From Tubulanus polymorphus (taxonomy: Eukaryota; Nemertea; Palaeonemertea; Tubulaniformes; Tubulanidae): DNA of 60,000 bases. Shown piece by piece: positions 50,479 through 59,748 of the stretch. Below the pieces are notes generated by a model. It searched no databases and had not been told where the DNA came from. It saw nothing but the letters and a program-made list of their open reading frames with translations. The translations under genes and the position numbers were made by a program. How positions within the stretch are numbered: the first letter of the stretch is position 1; every line of letters starts with the position of its first letter. Location: the NCBI RefSeq assembly GCF_964204645.1, contig NC_134028.1, positions 3,324,501 to 3,384,500 of the forward strand. Direction: 5' to 3'.

Positions 50479-50534
50479 CGCAAATAATGCACGCGTTACA
50501 TCGCGTTCATTATCATCATCCCTAAGAGATATCG
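50479..50534 (+). CDS. Putative middle exon of alternative tail
   Basis: The acceptor ttcgttcgacatag gives a phase-2 start that fits the donor at 50000 and encodes SANNARVTSRSLSSSLRDI. A donor ATCG|GTACTT at 50535 would exit in phase 1, fitting 51488. A stronger-looking donor TCC|GTATGT at 50545 would exit in phase 0, and without a donor the frame runs to TAA at 50623. The exon end is therefore uncertain. Confidence 0.25.
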
Positions 50535-50623
50535 GTACTTACTCCGTATGTTTTGTGGTAGTGTCCCAAATTACCGACGAATCGACATTGCTTTCGGGGG
50601 GGCGATCATATTGTGCCATTTAA

Positions 50624-51487
50624 AATGCCCGTAATTGATATATTCGGATTTGACGAAATTACGCCTCAAACTTTGTTTTGTATTCGAGATTTTTTTGTTC
50701 GTTATATTTCTTCATAAATTTCATCATTTTTAGACATTTCATTTCTGTCTTTGTCGTCATTTTCATAGTTCTTGCGCATTGTTATGGAATTCTTCATTTT
50801 TTTGGAGGGAAAAAAGTGGCAAAATGTTTTTTTTTTCTTTTATAATTCAGATACCGCATCGAAGGAACATTAACTATGTGAGTTGAGTAGGTAAAAATTA
50901 CATTCCGGAGATAATGTCCTTCCCCATAAACCCTTGATCCCTTCTCAATCTCACTCACACTGTCGTGTTGATGGGACTACGATAAAGATGAAATAACTTC
51001 GTGATCATTATAGAAATTAATAGATACAATTACTTACGTCAAGGCGGGTTTTGTTTTATAAGAGCCATACAGCAGAATTGGATAATACATTTTATGTCCC
51101 GCAGGTTGTATCTTGAATGGTCACTACCTAAGCTCAAATGCTGGTTGGAGTCAACCGATGGATAATCATGACGTAACAACACAATTTCAATTGCCACCAA
51201 AAATTTATCCACCATCTAGCTCCAACCAACTTTGAACAACTTACCTATGACCAATTAATTCGAGAACATGTAAGAATTGGCATTGACAAAATTTCAGTAT
51301 AGGCTTGAATACCCCACACTTATATCAATACGACTCTATCATAATGATGGTTAATCCAAACCCTACCAACTTTCTAACTTAGCATTTCAATTTTACACAA
51401 ATTCATGTGTCATTTTTGTGTTTATTGAATGGATAAATCGGACTAGATTTTTGCTAATTGTTTGTTTACCTGCTGGGAATTATAAAG
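50624..51487 (+). other. Proposed intron within the alternative tail
   Basis: Non-coding, AT-rich, containing the imperfect fold-back at 51113-51256. Confidence 0.3.
51113..51256. repeat. Imperfect fold-back repeat
   Basis: Arms around 51115-51163 and 51206-51254 are imperfect reverse complements (ctggttggag...gatggataa against its complement). It lies in the proposed intron before 51488. Confidence 0.45.
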
Positions 51488-51669
51488 AAACGTATGCACG
51501 ACCTATCAAAGCAACCGAAACCATAAAAGCGTCTGGTTTGCGTCGCGGCGCGGAAGACAACGATTCCCTGTTCGTTAAAACTAATCGTCTTGCGTCATTG
51601 TTAAGTATTGATTCGTTAAATGTACAAGACATGAAATCAGGACTCGATAATCAGGGAAGCGAGATTTAA
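51488..51669 (+). CDS. Putative terminal exon of alternative tail
   Basis: After ctaattgtttgtttacc...tataaag an open frame of 59 codons ends at TAA (51667). It is polar and looks coding (TYARPIKATETIKASGL; AEDNDSLFVKTNRLASLL). Entry phase 1 fits the donor at 48468 and the proposed donor at 50535. The ED....L....N.LASL pattern is faintly like the C-terminal NRG1 segment EDTPFL...NPLAASL, which I recall but cannot align here. AATAAA follows at 51944. An alternative acceptor at 51447 would start in phase 2. Confidence 0.4.
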
Positions 51670-53639
51670 AACAATATGTACTTGTTAGTTCGACGGAATT
51701 TGTTAAGTATGAAGCTCATTGGTTAATTGTCACTTGTTAAAAGCGATTGTTTATTGTTAAAACTCATGCTCTTCCTATATGAATACATATATTGTATATA
51801 AATATAAAGCATGTGTATCTTAACTCGAGTAGGTTAATATTTTGGTGGATAGAAGTTCCGCCCGGTATATAAAAACTGTACAATAAGAAAGTTTTCATTC
51901 AAGTCCCGAGAAGGCTACGGGTCCCATCTGTTCGAGCCAGCAGAATAAACAAATAGGAAGTAATATTTACACTCGCAGAACCCACCACCTAAATGAAGTA
52001 AATGTTCTTTCAAAACCACCCATTGCCCCGCATGCTGAAAATAACCTTCGTGCAATATTTACGGGTACATGTTATAACTAATCGGTCGCGCTGTATCCCA
52101 ATTATGTAAATAGTAAAAAATATTATCGTATATCGCTAAACATAATATAATTTAAGTCAAGCAAATCGTAATGGGTATTAATTCTGGAGATTTCGCTTAA
52201 CACATAAAATGTTTGAATGGAAAATAATGAAGATGTGGTGCCTTGTATGAACCGGGAACGAGAGAGAAGCTAAGTTTAAACGTTACAAGTTCGTGATATT
52301 TCATTGTTATGCAACGAATGGCCGAGACGTGTTAAAAATCTCCAATATTTTTATATTTTGTACTTATAAAAATGTAAATAACGAAACGAAAAACGTACTA
52401 TATCAGAAATTAATATATAACGTATATATGATAAGTAAATTGTTGATTTATTTATTATGTATATTTATATATTCTGTTGTGATTTTTGGTGTAAATATTT
52501 ACGGTCAACTGCTGTGTCATGTTATACGTAATGTAGTTTGGCCTTCAATAAAAACAGATATCGAATTAAATGCATATTTCCGTGTTGGTTTTCTTCGTGA
52601 TCGCGTTAGGAGTTCACAGAATCAAGGATAGACGTTTTCACTTTGCACGAAACCACCACCTGGTGGATTTAACTGTAACAAGTTGTCTGACTGCCACACT
52701 GACACTAATTTATCATATTTATCTATGAGAAACAGGACAACTGTTTTGACGAACACCAAACGAACTGAATCTGAGACATCAAACGCCGGATATTTTTCTG
52801 ATTGAGATTTTTCCACTTACTTTACAACTAATGTTAATACCTGAAGGTTTAGAATAGAATCGGAAAAATGGTTAAAAGGGATGTACGTTGAGAAGTAAGC
52901 CAGGTGATCTAAGTATTGTCGATACAAATATTTGAATTGGTTGACAGTTACACTGAATTTAAAGCAATCAAACAATATACTTTCGTACAAATAGATCTAT
53001 AAATAATGTGAATACAATTTAAATAGTTTTGGGAAGTCACAGCCGTTTTTCTTAAAAATCACTGCCTCCGAATACACCAGTCATTGAGAGGAGATTTCCG
53101 AAGCTATCATTCATTCTGATATCATGACACGAATATTGTTGTTCGGAAAGTTTTTAAAAAGTTGGCAAACAAGATTTCAGCTTTACTCAGATTTCAAATA
53201 TATTCAGATGATAACCACGTGAAAACATATCGTGACACAATATCTATTTATACATGATGTTTCTCAAATACATTTCACAGTCACTGATGCCACGATAATG
53301 TTTTCTGGTGCTGTTTTTACAATAGAATCGATAAGAATGTTCAATACCTCATTAAGGGCTACTAATGTGACACGTTTAAAATTCGGCCTTCAAGCGAGGT
53401 GATTAATTAAAATGATGAGTGGGCTGGTGAATTTAATTTAATGTGGCGGAAACAATTTGACAGCCGATTAGCTACAGTCATTAAATAACTGATAAAAACG
53501 GTTGTCAACATAAAATACAAATATTCAACAAAACATTATCGATATGGGTGACATGTGAATAAATAGATGTTATGGATAAATAAGAATACGAGATCTTCGT
53601 TCCTTTGATTTCATCTGCTGTATTTGGAGGAATTAAACG
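51670..53639. other. Intergenic DNA between neuregulin and astacin
   Basis: AATAAA at 51944 and 52547. The 112-codon frame at 52293-52631 is AT-driven and not convincing. The last few hundred bases should hold the astacin promoter; no clear TATA box was identified. Confidence 0.55.
51944..51949 (+). terminator. Polyadenylation signal AATAAA
   Basis: First AATAAA on the + strand after the neuregulin stop at 49042; a second lies at 52547. Its position after the open block ending at 51669 suggests the neuregulin transcript may run to here. Confidence 0.35.
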
Positions 53640-55938
53640 ATGTTTGCGGCTGTGCTTTGTGCCGTTTTCTTAGCCGTTACTGTCCACGGACAGGTAAAAA
53701 ATGCTATATTTTACTGTAAATAAAATAAGAAAAATTATCATATACTTCAATATTTTCTGGTTTAATAGTGGAAAACGAAGGTCGAGAAATTAATTACAGT
53801 TATTTTTATATTGTCTTCGTTTTCAAGGACTCGGAATTTGAAAAGTATAAACGTAAGTGAATCGTAATACCTATTTGTAAATAGCTTCGAAACATTCTTT
53901 TATAATCAAACCGGTATCTTTTAAATATTCATTCGAAACACGAATAGAGGAAAATCCGATGGAGTTTTCTGGCAAATATCAAGGCGACATCGACATATCG
54001 AGCAGTGGAGCGGTAAGCATAGAAATTCATCTAACATATAAGAAATGAATTTTAATGGGTTTTCTTTGTAAGATATATCTAATGTTTGTCATAAGTAGAG
54101 TCGCAAACAATATTCTGGTTAACAGAATTGAATGATCAGGCTAAGGGTTTGATTTCACTTTTATCCGCGTTAGTTAGAAAATGTAAAAAGAAACATGAAA
54201 CGAAATGGACCATTTTCTTCACAAAAATATTGGGTGATTCGAATTTCAGTTCCGTAATGCTCTGGTCGGCGCGCGTCTATGGTACAACAACGTCGTTATC
54301 TATGACGACAAGCAGATGAGTAAGTTCTATGTCGATAGGTGAAGCCAATGACAATGTCGTGAAATGTGTGTGCATTTATATCTCTACCGCGTGATTGCAG
54401 GTCCGTACGGTCAGGATATGATACGACGAGCTTTGAATGAGATAACGCAGAGTACCGGAGGATGCATCAGATTTAAACGTAGAACCTCGGCAAATCAGCA
54501 AAATTTTGTTAATATTTTCAGCGGAGACGGGTACGTGGCACAATTATTTGTCTATGTTAGATTATGAGATAATATAGGACACTCGTGTCATTTTGTGAAG
54601 TGGTGTTTATGGCAGCATCGTATATAAAGAACTAAAACCAACCATATTTCAATTTTATCATAAATATAAATGTCTCTCAAACGTCCATAAAATTTCAAGG
54701 GTATCGATCATACGTACTTATCTGAGAACGTTGTTGATAATATAGTATATACGCTGGACGACTGATGAAGTTAAAGTAAAAACCTTGATTTACTCGAACA
54801 GGCCTTTTGTCTAACTCGGGCAAGAATAAAATCGATGACGCCCGTTCTTATTTTTCCTGTCTCAAACTGAAACTTCGCTTACCTCACGGTGACCGTTTGT
54901 CCGACTTAGACGACGTTTACCTTATATTCGAAGAACAATGTAACTATTCGATCTACATTTTGTTCTCTTCTCTCAAGTTGTTACTCGCAAGTCGGTATGG
55001 TCGGTGGTGCTCAGAAGATGTCGCTGAATGAACAGGGCTGCGTTCATAGTGTTGGTACAATTCAACACGAGTTTCTGCACGCACTCGGATTCATGCATGA
55101 GCAATGTAGATCCGACCGGGATAGATACCTTCGAATCAACTGGGACAATATACAGCGCAGTAAGCAGTCATCTAATAGAACAACGAGAGAAATACCACAA
55201 TAAATTCAGCCAAAACGAGCAACTTGAATGGATGAGTATATATATTTGCGCAACGTTTCGGCTAAAGACTATTAGCCATCATCAGGCGTACTGAAACATT
55301 CTTTCATGAAACATTCAGTACGCCTGATGATGGCTAATAGTCTTTAGCCGAAACGTTGCGCAATCATCTATTCAAGTTTCTCGTGTTGGCTGAATTTATC
55401 GTGGGATTTCTCTCGTTATACACGGATATTGTGTATCTTCTCGTCGCATCTAATAGAACAAATTTGTTTAAAAACCGTCTAATCTTTCTGATGATTTTTT
55501 GTTTGTTTTAGATATGGCTTTCAACTTTGACAAGGCGAACACAAACAATCAAGACTCTAGGTACACTTATGCATCGATAATGCATTATGGAAAATTTGCG
55601 TTCAGGTAATGAATTTGTTTGTTTGCTTGTTCCATCATGTATTTTGGATATTTTGTTCAATACACTTGACAAATATGAAACATAAGACCATGTCGACAAT
55701 TTATTTGATAATGATCGTCTCGCATTCCATAAATATCAATCAGATTTGTGTGCGAATTCACCTTTGATACTACCATGTTTCAATTAATTATTTCCTATAT
55801 TCATCGATTGTTTCGCAATACTTTTTCAGTGCTAATGGACGACCCACCATGGTGCCCGTTCAGGCAGGTGCTCAAATCGGTACAAGAAAGCTGCACAATG
55901 TTGATATCAAGAGATTAAAGATTCTTTATGGTTGTTAG
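53640..55938 (+). CDS. Astacin-family zinc metalloprotease, secreted
   Basis: Eight exons: 53640-53693, 53828-53852, 53948-54012, 54250-54319, 54401-54530, 54978-55159, 55512-55605, 55830-55938. All junction phases match and total 729 nt, or 242 residues plus TAG. Residues 1-18 are a signal peptide (MFAAVLCAVFLAVTVHGQ). A short propeptide carries the aspartate switch YQGDI (37-41). The zinc site HEFLHALGFMHEQ (145-157) matches HExxHxxGxxH/E, and the Met-turn SIMHYGKFAFS is at 197-207. Cysteines 93, 116, 136 and 242 correspond to the two conserved disulfides; 116 and 136 are 20 apart as in crayfish astacin. The protein stops at the last cysteine, with no EGF, CUB or ShK domain. Odd: Cys158 follows HEQ where Ser is usual. 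A fold-back element sits in intron 6. Confidence 0.95.
54531..54977 (+). other. Astacin intron 5
   Basis: 447-base phase-2 intron, gtacgt...ttctcttctctcaag. No other feature. Confidence 0.85.
55183..55446. mobile_element. Fold-back element, hammerhead-like family, copy 2 (astacin intron)
   Basis: A 264-bp element flanked by the exact 14-bp direct repeat CATCTAATAGAACA (55169-55182 and 55447-55460). Two long inverted arms each carry a CTGATGA box (55324-55330 on +, 55279-55285 on -), a 6-bp stem GGCTAA/TTAGCC and GAAAC, a hammerhead-like arrangement. About 29 bases of tail (from ~55418) lie on the right. Its reverse complement matches the left tail of the copy at 28358 (atccgtgta / ctccgtgta), so the two copies are in opposite orientation. 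It inserted 23 bases after the astacin exon-6 donor. Confidence 0.82.
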
Positions 55939-55974
55939 TTACGATTTCAATATTGAAAAAATCGTATTGATACG

Positions 55975-55980
55975 AATAAA
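55975..55980 (+). terminator. Polyadenylation signal of the astacin gene
   Basis: AATAAA lies 37 bases after the astacin TAG, implying a very short 3' UTR. Confidence 0.7.
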
Positions 55981-56153
55981 GTTCCGCTGATTACCGGTTA
56001 TTCCCCGGTTTAGCGTTCTGGAGAATTTTGGATTTTTACAAAAACCTGTTCAGAAAAATGCTTGCATATAGCTCATTGTTTCATCAAACCGTGTTTCGTG
56101 ATTCGGAGCGATACACGCAGTCACGAAACCAGCCAGAAATTCGTTTTTGTTTC

Positions 56154-56217
56154 ATGTTTCGGGCTTATATATGTGCGCTATGTGCTCTAGCATTTATCTC
56201 GTCATGTGAATATAGTA
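56154..56217 (+). CDS. Possible signal-peptide first exon of another secreted protein
   Basis: ATG at 56154 opens MFRAYICALCALAFISSCEY, which has signal-peptide character, and runs into the consensus donor GTA|GTAAGT at 56218 (exit phase 1). No partner exon is visible on the + strand before the window ends, so the two GPCR genes would lie within its intron or the exon is a chance match. Confidence 0.25.
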
Positions 56218-56601
56218 GTAAGTAATTGATGATAGCATTATCACTGATGTGGGTGATTAATGTTGTAACTCAAAAATCCACCAGTAAAACTACTGTCCGC
56301 ACGAAACGACTTGTGGTAGAAATCCATTTGGTGCAGGTCGTGAAAGTATTCATTTACGCCACGCTGTGTTATCGATTTTGAGAAGAATATGAATGAATCT
56401 GATATCATTAAGCTAATCCATACTGACAATACATTTCCGTAATTTAATCAAATCTTAACACACTGACAATGTGTACGTTCTCAAACTTTTTCCGTATTGA
56501 AAACCTTAATCTGTTTTCTAATATTCACGAACAGAATGGTTTTCATAGCATAATTCAACAACAACAAAAGCATCGCAAACTTGTGAAGGTCTCTAACAGG
56601 T

Positions 56602-57588
56602 TTATTTCTGACGAACAATAGTTTTTGATATACAATGTCTAAAAATATTTTTTAAGTTCTCTCGCAACTCACGCCCAGTCAGAATATACAGATAGAAGTT
56701 TGCCGAGTAATTCCAAATAGAAAGATTGTCGGATATGAGATAGATCGTCGTTAAATTCTCCGCCCATCCCGGAATCAGAAAAAGTGTTATCACCACCGAA
56801 AATGGAACCGTTGTTACTATGAAAAACACACATGCTGAAACGACCATGACGGCAACTTGGTTAGAATCGGTTTGAGTTTTTGACGACGAAATGACCTTCC
56901 TTGCAGACCTCATTGATACAAGGATAATCATAGTCGCTACGCTGAGAACGATAGCCGGTAGGTAACACATGAAGACAAACATATAGGCAGTGTGCAGAAG
57001 AGAACCAAGTGGGGTATAATAACAAGCAGGTCCATCAGTAGGCATCGTGAACCAGAAAAACAAGAACCACAACATATTTATCGATTCAACCAGGACGATT
57101 GAAACATTTGCGACTTTCATTGTCCAAAATCGAGGCCCTCTGAACGGAAAAGTGATAACAGACATTCTTTCTAACGAAACTAACATGAGAATCGTGGGGC
57201 TGCTGCAACTTGTTACATTCAACACATAAAGAAAGAGTCCACATTTAGTGTACGAACTCAAATTGATGCAAAGATCACCCGAAATCTGGAAACAAATATT
57301 GTTCAACAAAACGCAAAACATATAAACAACGAGAAACGTATCGTTGAAGGCAATAGCGATAAAGAATCTACTGTATGACTTCTTCCAGGTTTTCTTATGC
57401 ATCATCGATATGATGATAAGACTGTTACCGATTAAACCAAATATGACGATGAAAACCATGTTAATATTTCTCATCCACCAAGATATATCTATGTTATCCG
57501 CGCGAGGGGATACGTGCATTGCTATATCTAGATAAACGCGTTTGTAAACCGTCAAATCAGTAGTGCCCTTAGCCGTGTCGTTCATCAT
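56602..57588 (-). CDS. Class A (rhodopsin-like) GPCR, tandem copy 1
   Basis: Single-exon gene of 328 residues; ATG at 57588, TAA at 56602-56604. N-terminal sequon N3-D-T. Seven hydrophobic helices at about 41-63 (GN at 54-55), 75-99 (Asp83), 116-139, 158-182, 198-226, 245-272 (Pro262) and 281-303. Cys116 and Cys189 are the TM3-ECL2 disulfide pair. The DRY position reads E140-R141-M142 and NPxxY reads N297-F-Y-L-Y301, followed by an amphipathic helix 8 (TGRELRENLKNIF). The DRY/NPxxY changes and divergent sequence suggest a lineage-specific peptide-type (FMRFamide-receptor-like) or chemosensory receptor; the ligand is unknown. The stop lies inside AATAAA on this strand, so the 3' UTR may be minimal. 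Its paralogue lies 1.2 kb away on the same strand. Confidence 0.93.
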   Translation of the reverse strand: MMNDTAKGTTDLTVYKRVYLDIAMHVSPRADNIDISWWMRNINMVFIVIFGLIGNSLIIISMMHKKTWKKSYSRFFIAIAFNDTFLVVYMFCVLLNNICFQISGDLCINLSSYTKCGLFLYVLNVTSCSSPTILMLVSLERMSVITFPFRGPRFWTMKVANVSIVLVESINMLWFLFFWFTMPTDGPACYYTPLGSLLHTAYMFVFMCYLPAIVLSVATMIILVSMRSARKVISSSKTQTDSNQVAVMVVSACVFFIVTTVPFSVVITLFLIPGWAENLTTIYLISDNLSIWNYSANFYLYILTGRELRENLKNIFRHCISKTIVRQK

Positions 57589-58755
57589 TTTCTCAGTAAA
57601 CGTTACCCAATCACTGGTCTTGAATTTCTCTATACAGCCTTTGTCTAACGACGGACGTAAGATGCAGAGAATTTTTGAAAGAATGAAACTATATATAGAT
57701 TCACATTACACAAATGGAAATGCTATAATCACATCAAACGACATTTATTTTGAAATCATTTGAATTGCGATATTAATGAAAAATTATATAAATACAAATT
57801 TGAAAGTATACACGTTTAAATGAATCTAACTGCACATTTTTTTTTTTAAATCGTTTTCGATGAAAATTTCTGGTGTCGACTTTTCTCATGTTTCTGCGCA
57901 GAATTTTTCGTCAGGTTCAGTTGCACAGTATTGATATAAGTCCAAACATGGCTTTGAATCTTTAGACTAGTATTAAGTCGTTAGATTTGCTATAGAACTA
58001 AGATGGTCATAGACTGGTCTTAAATCTGAGCCATGAATATGAAACTGGTCCTGTTCGACGCTATCTCTAGAAATATGTTTTTTGAGTTTTAAAGATATTT
58101 TTAAATGTGACTTCGCAAAACGATTTATGCAATGGTTAATAATAGCTTCAATGTCAGGTGCCGATTTCGACGAAGCGCATGGCCCCCTATTTCTGTTAAG
58201 ATAACATTTTCACAGCGTGACTTGAAAAATTTACGCAGTAGAAAATTATCGCCATCTTTTTTTAGAGTCAAAGAATCCTTAGCTGCTCTCAATTCATACA
58301 TTATTCCAGATTTTCTTGAAGGAGAACCCCAAAATCCCCATTAAAGGCTAAGTGACTACGCTCGGGTGCCAACCCCCTCCCCTCCCCATTAATTCTTAAT
58401 TCCTGGATCTGTTTCTGATTGTGTTGTGTATGTAATAAGCAATCAGCAATATCCACAGTCTAATCTAATCAATGAGAATTTACGTGAAGCCATTGTTCGT
58501 TCGAGAAATACAACTGAAAAAAAAACACCTTACGACAGCCGTGTTATGGTTCATGGGGTACATCAGTTATTGTGTTTTTTAGTGCATCATCTGAGTCGAT
58601 TTCATTTGAATTGATTTTCTATTACTCTGACAATGGTCATATTATCTGCTTAAATTTCGACAAATGAAATGATAATTTGCTAACAGATTCAACACAATTT
58701 CAAATCTAACATATTTCAACAACAACGAAAGCTTCGCAGACACGTTCATGTTTCC
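57589..58755. other. Spacer between the GPCR copies
   Basis: The left part aligns with the 5' flank of copy 2 and the right end with the 3' flank of copy 1, as expected for a tandem duplication. Contains the TIR element at 57913. The 70-codon frame at 58132-58344 lacks support. Confidence 0.6.
57913..58052. mobile_element. TIR element (GGGCCCAGTTCC family), copy between the GPCRs
   Basis: Begins aggttcagttgcacag and ends gaatatgaaactggtcct, with the family interior (taagtcgttagatttgctatagaac...gactggtcttaaatctgagcc). Confidence 0.6.
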
Positions 58756-59748
58756 TTATTTCTTACATATTATAATGGACTTTGTTAAACGATTTCTGAA
58801 CATAATCTTTAAGTTCTCTCGCAACTCACGCCCAGTCAAAATATACAGATAGAAGTTTGCCGAGTAATTCCAAATAGATAGATTGTCGGCTATTACATAA
58901 ATCATGGTCAAATGTTCACCCCATCCCGGAATCAAAAAAAGTGTTATTACCACCGAAAATGGAACCGTTGTTATTATGAAAAACACACATGCTGAAACGA
59001 CCATGACGGCAACCTGGTTGGAATCGGTTTGAGTTTTTGATGACGAAATTACCTTCCTGGTGTATTTCATTGAGACAATAATGATTAAAGTGGATATGCT
59101 GAGAACGATAGCCGGCAGGTAACACATGAAGATAAACATATAGGCAGTGTGCAGAAGAGAACCAAGCGGAGTATAATAACAAGCAGGACCGTCAGTAGGC
59201 ATCGTGAACCAGAAAAACGAGAACCACAACATATTTACCGTTTCAACCAGGACAATCGAAACATTTGCGACTTTCATTGTCCAAAATCGAGGCCCTCTGA
59301 ACGGAAAAGTGATAACAGACATTCTTTCTAACGAAACTAACATAAGAATCGTTGGGCTGCTGCAACTTGTTACATTCAATATATAAAGAAAGAGTCCACA
59401 TTTAGCGTACGAACTCAAATTGATGCAAAGATCACCCGAAATCTTGTAACAAATATTGTTTAACAGAACACAAAATATATAGACAATGATAAACATATCG
59501 TTGAAGGCAATAGCGATAAAGAATCTACTGTATGACTTCTTCCAGGTTTTCTTATGAATCATCGATATGATGATAAGACTGTTACCGATTAAACCAAATA
59601 TGACGACGAAAACCATGTTAATATTTCTCATGCACCAAGATATATCTAGGTTATCCTCGCGAGGGGATGCGTGCATTGCTATGTCTAGATAAACGCGTTT
59701 GTAAACCGCAAAATCAGCGGTGCCCTTTGCCGTGCCGTTCATTGTCAT
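58756..59748 (-). CDS. Class A (rhodopsin-like) GPCR, tandem copy 2
   Basis: Intronless, 330 residues from ATG at 59748 (MTMNGTAKG); a second Met at 59742 aligns better with copy 1. The frame is open to GTG at 59755-59757, an unlikely eukaryotic start. It has the same seven-helix layout as copy 1, with GN in TM1, Asp in TM2, LERM in place of DRY, ACYY in ECL2 and NFYLY in TM7. Hand comparison gives about 42 differences in 320 aligned residues. Changes fall mainly in the N-terminus, TM2, late TM5/ICL3, ECL3 and the C-terminus. Homology runs past both ends (acccaatcac upstream, tcaacaacaac downstream), so the duplication copied more than the coding region. No break is seen. Confidence 0.93.
   Translation of the reverse strand: MTMNGTAKGTADFAVYKRVYLDIAMHASPREDNLDISWCMRNINMVFVVIFGLIGNSLIIISMIHKKTWKKSYSRFFIAIAFNDMFIIVYIFCVLLNNICYKISGDLCINLSSYAKCGLFLYILNVTSCSSPTILMLVSLERMSVITFPFRGPRFWTMKVANVSIVLVETVNMLWFSFFWFTMPTDGPACYYTPLGSLLHTAYMFIFMCYLPAIVLSISTLIIIVSMKYTRKVISSSKTQTDSNQVAVMVVSACVFFIITTVPFSVVITLFLIPGWGEHLTMIYVIADNLSIWNYSANFYLYILTGRELRENLKIMFRNRLTKSIIICKK

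Noticed and set aside
52293-52631. 112-codon frame between neuregulin and astacin
   Set aside because: AT-driven Ile/Tyr-rich composition, GTG start, no similarity.
57047-57535. + strand open frames opposite GPCR copy 1 (and likewise 59149-59386 opposite copy 2)
   Set aside because: Shadows of the GPCR coding strand; the + frames have no start context or known domain.
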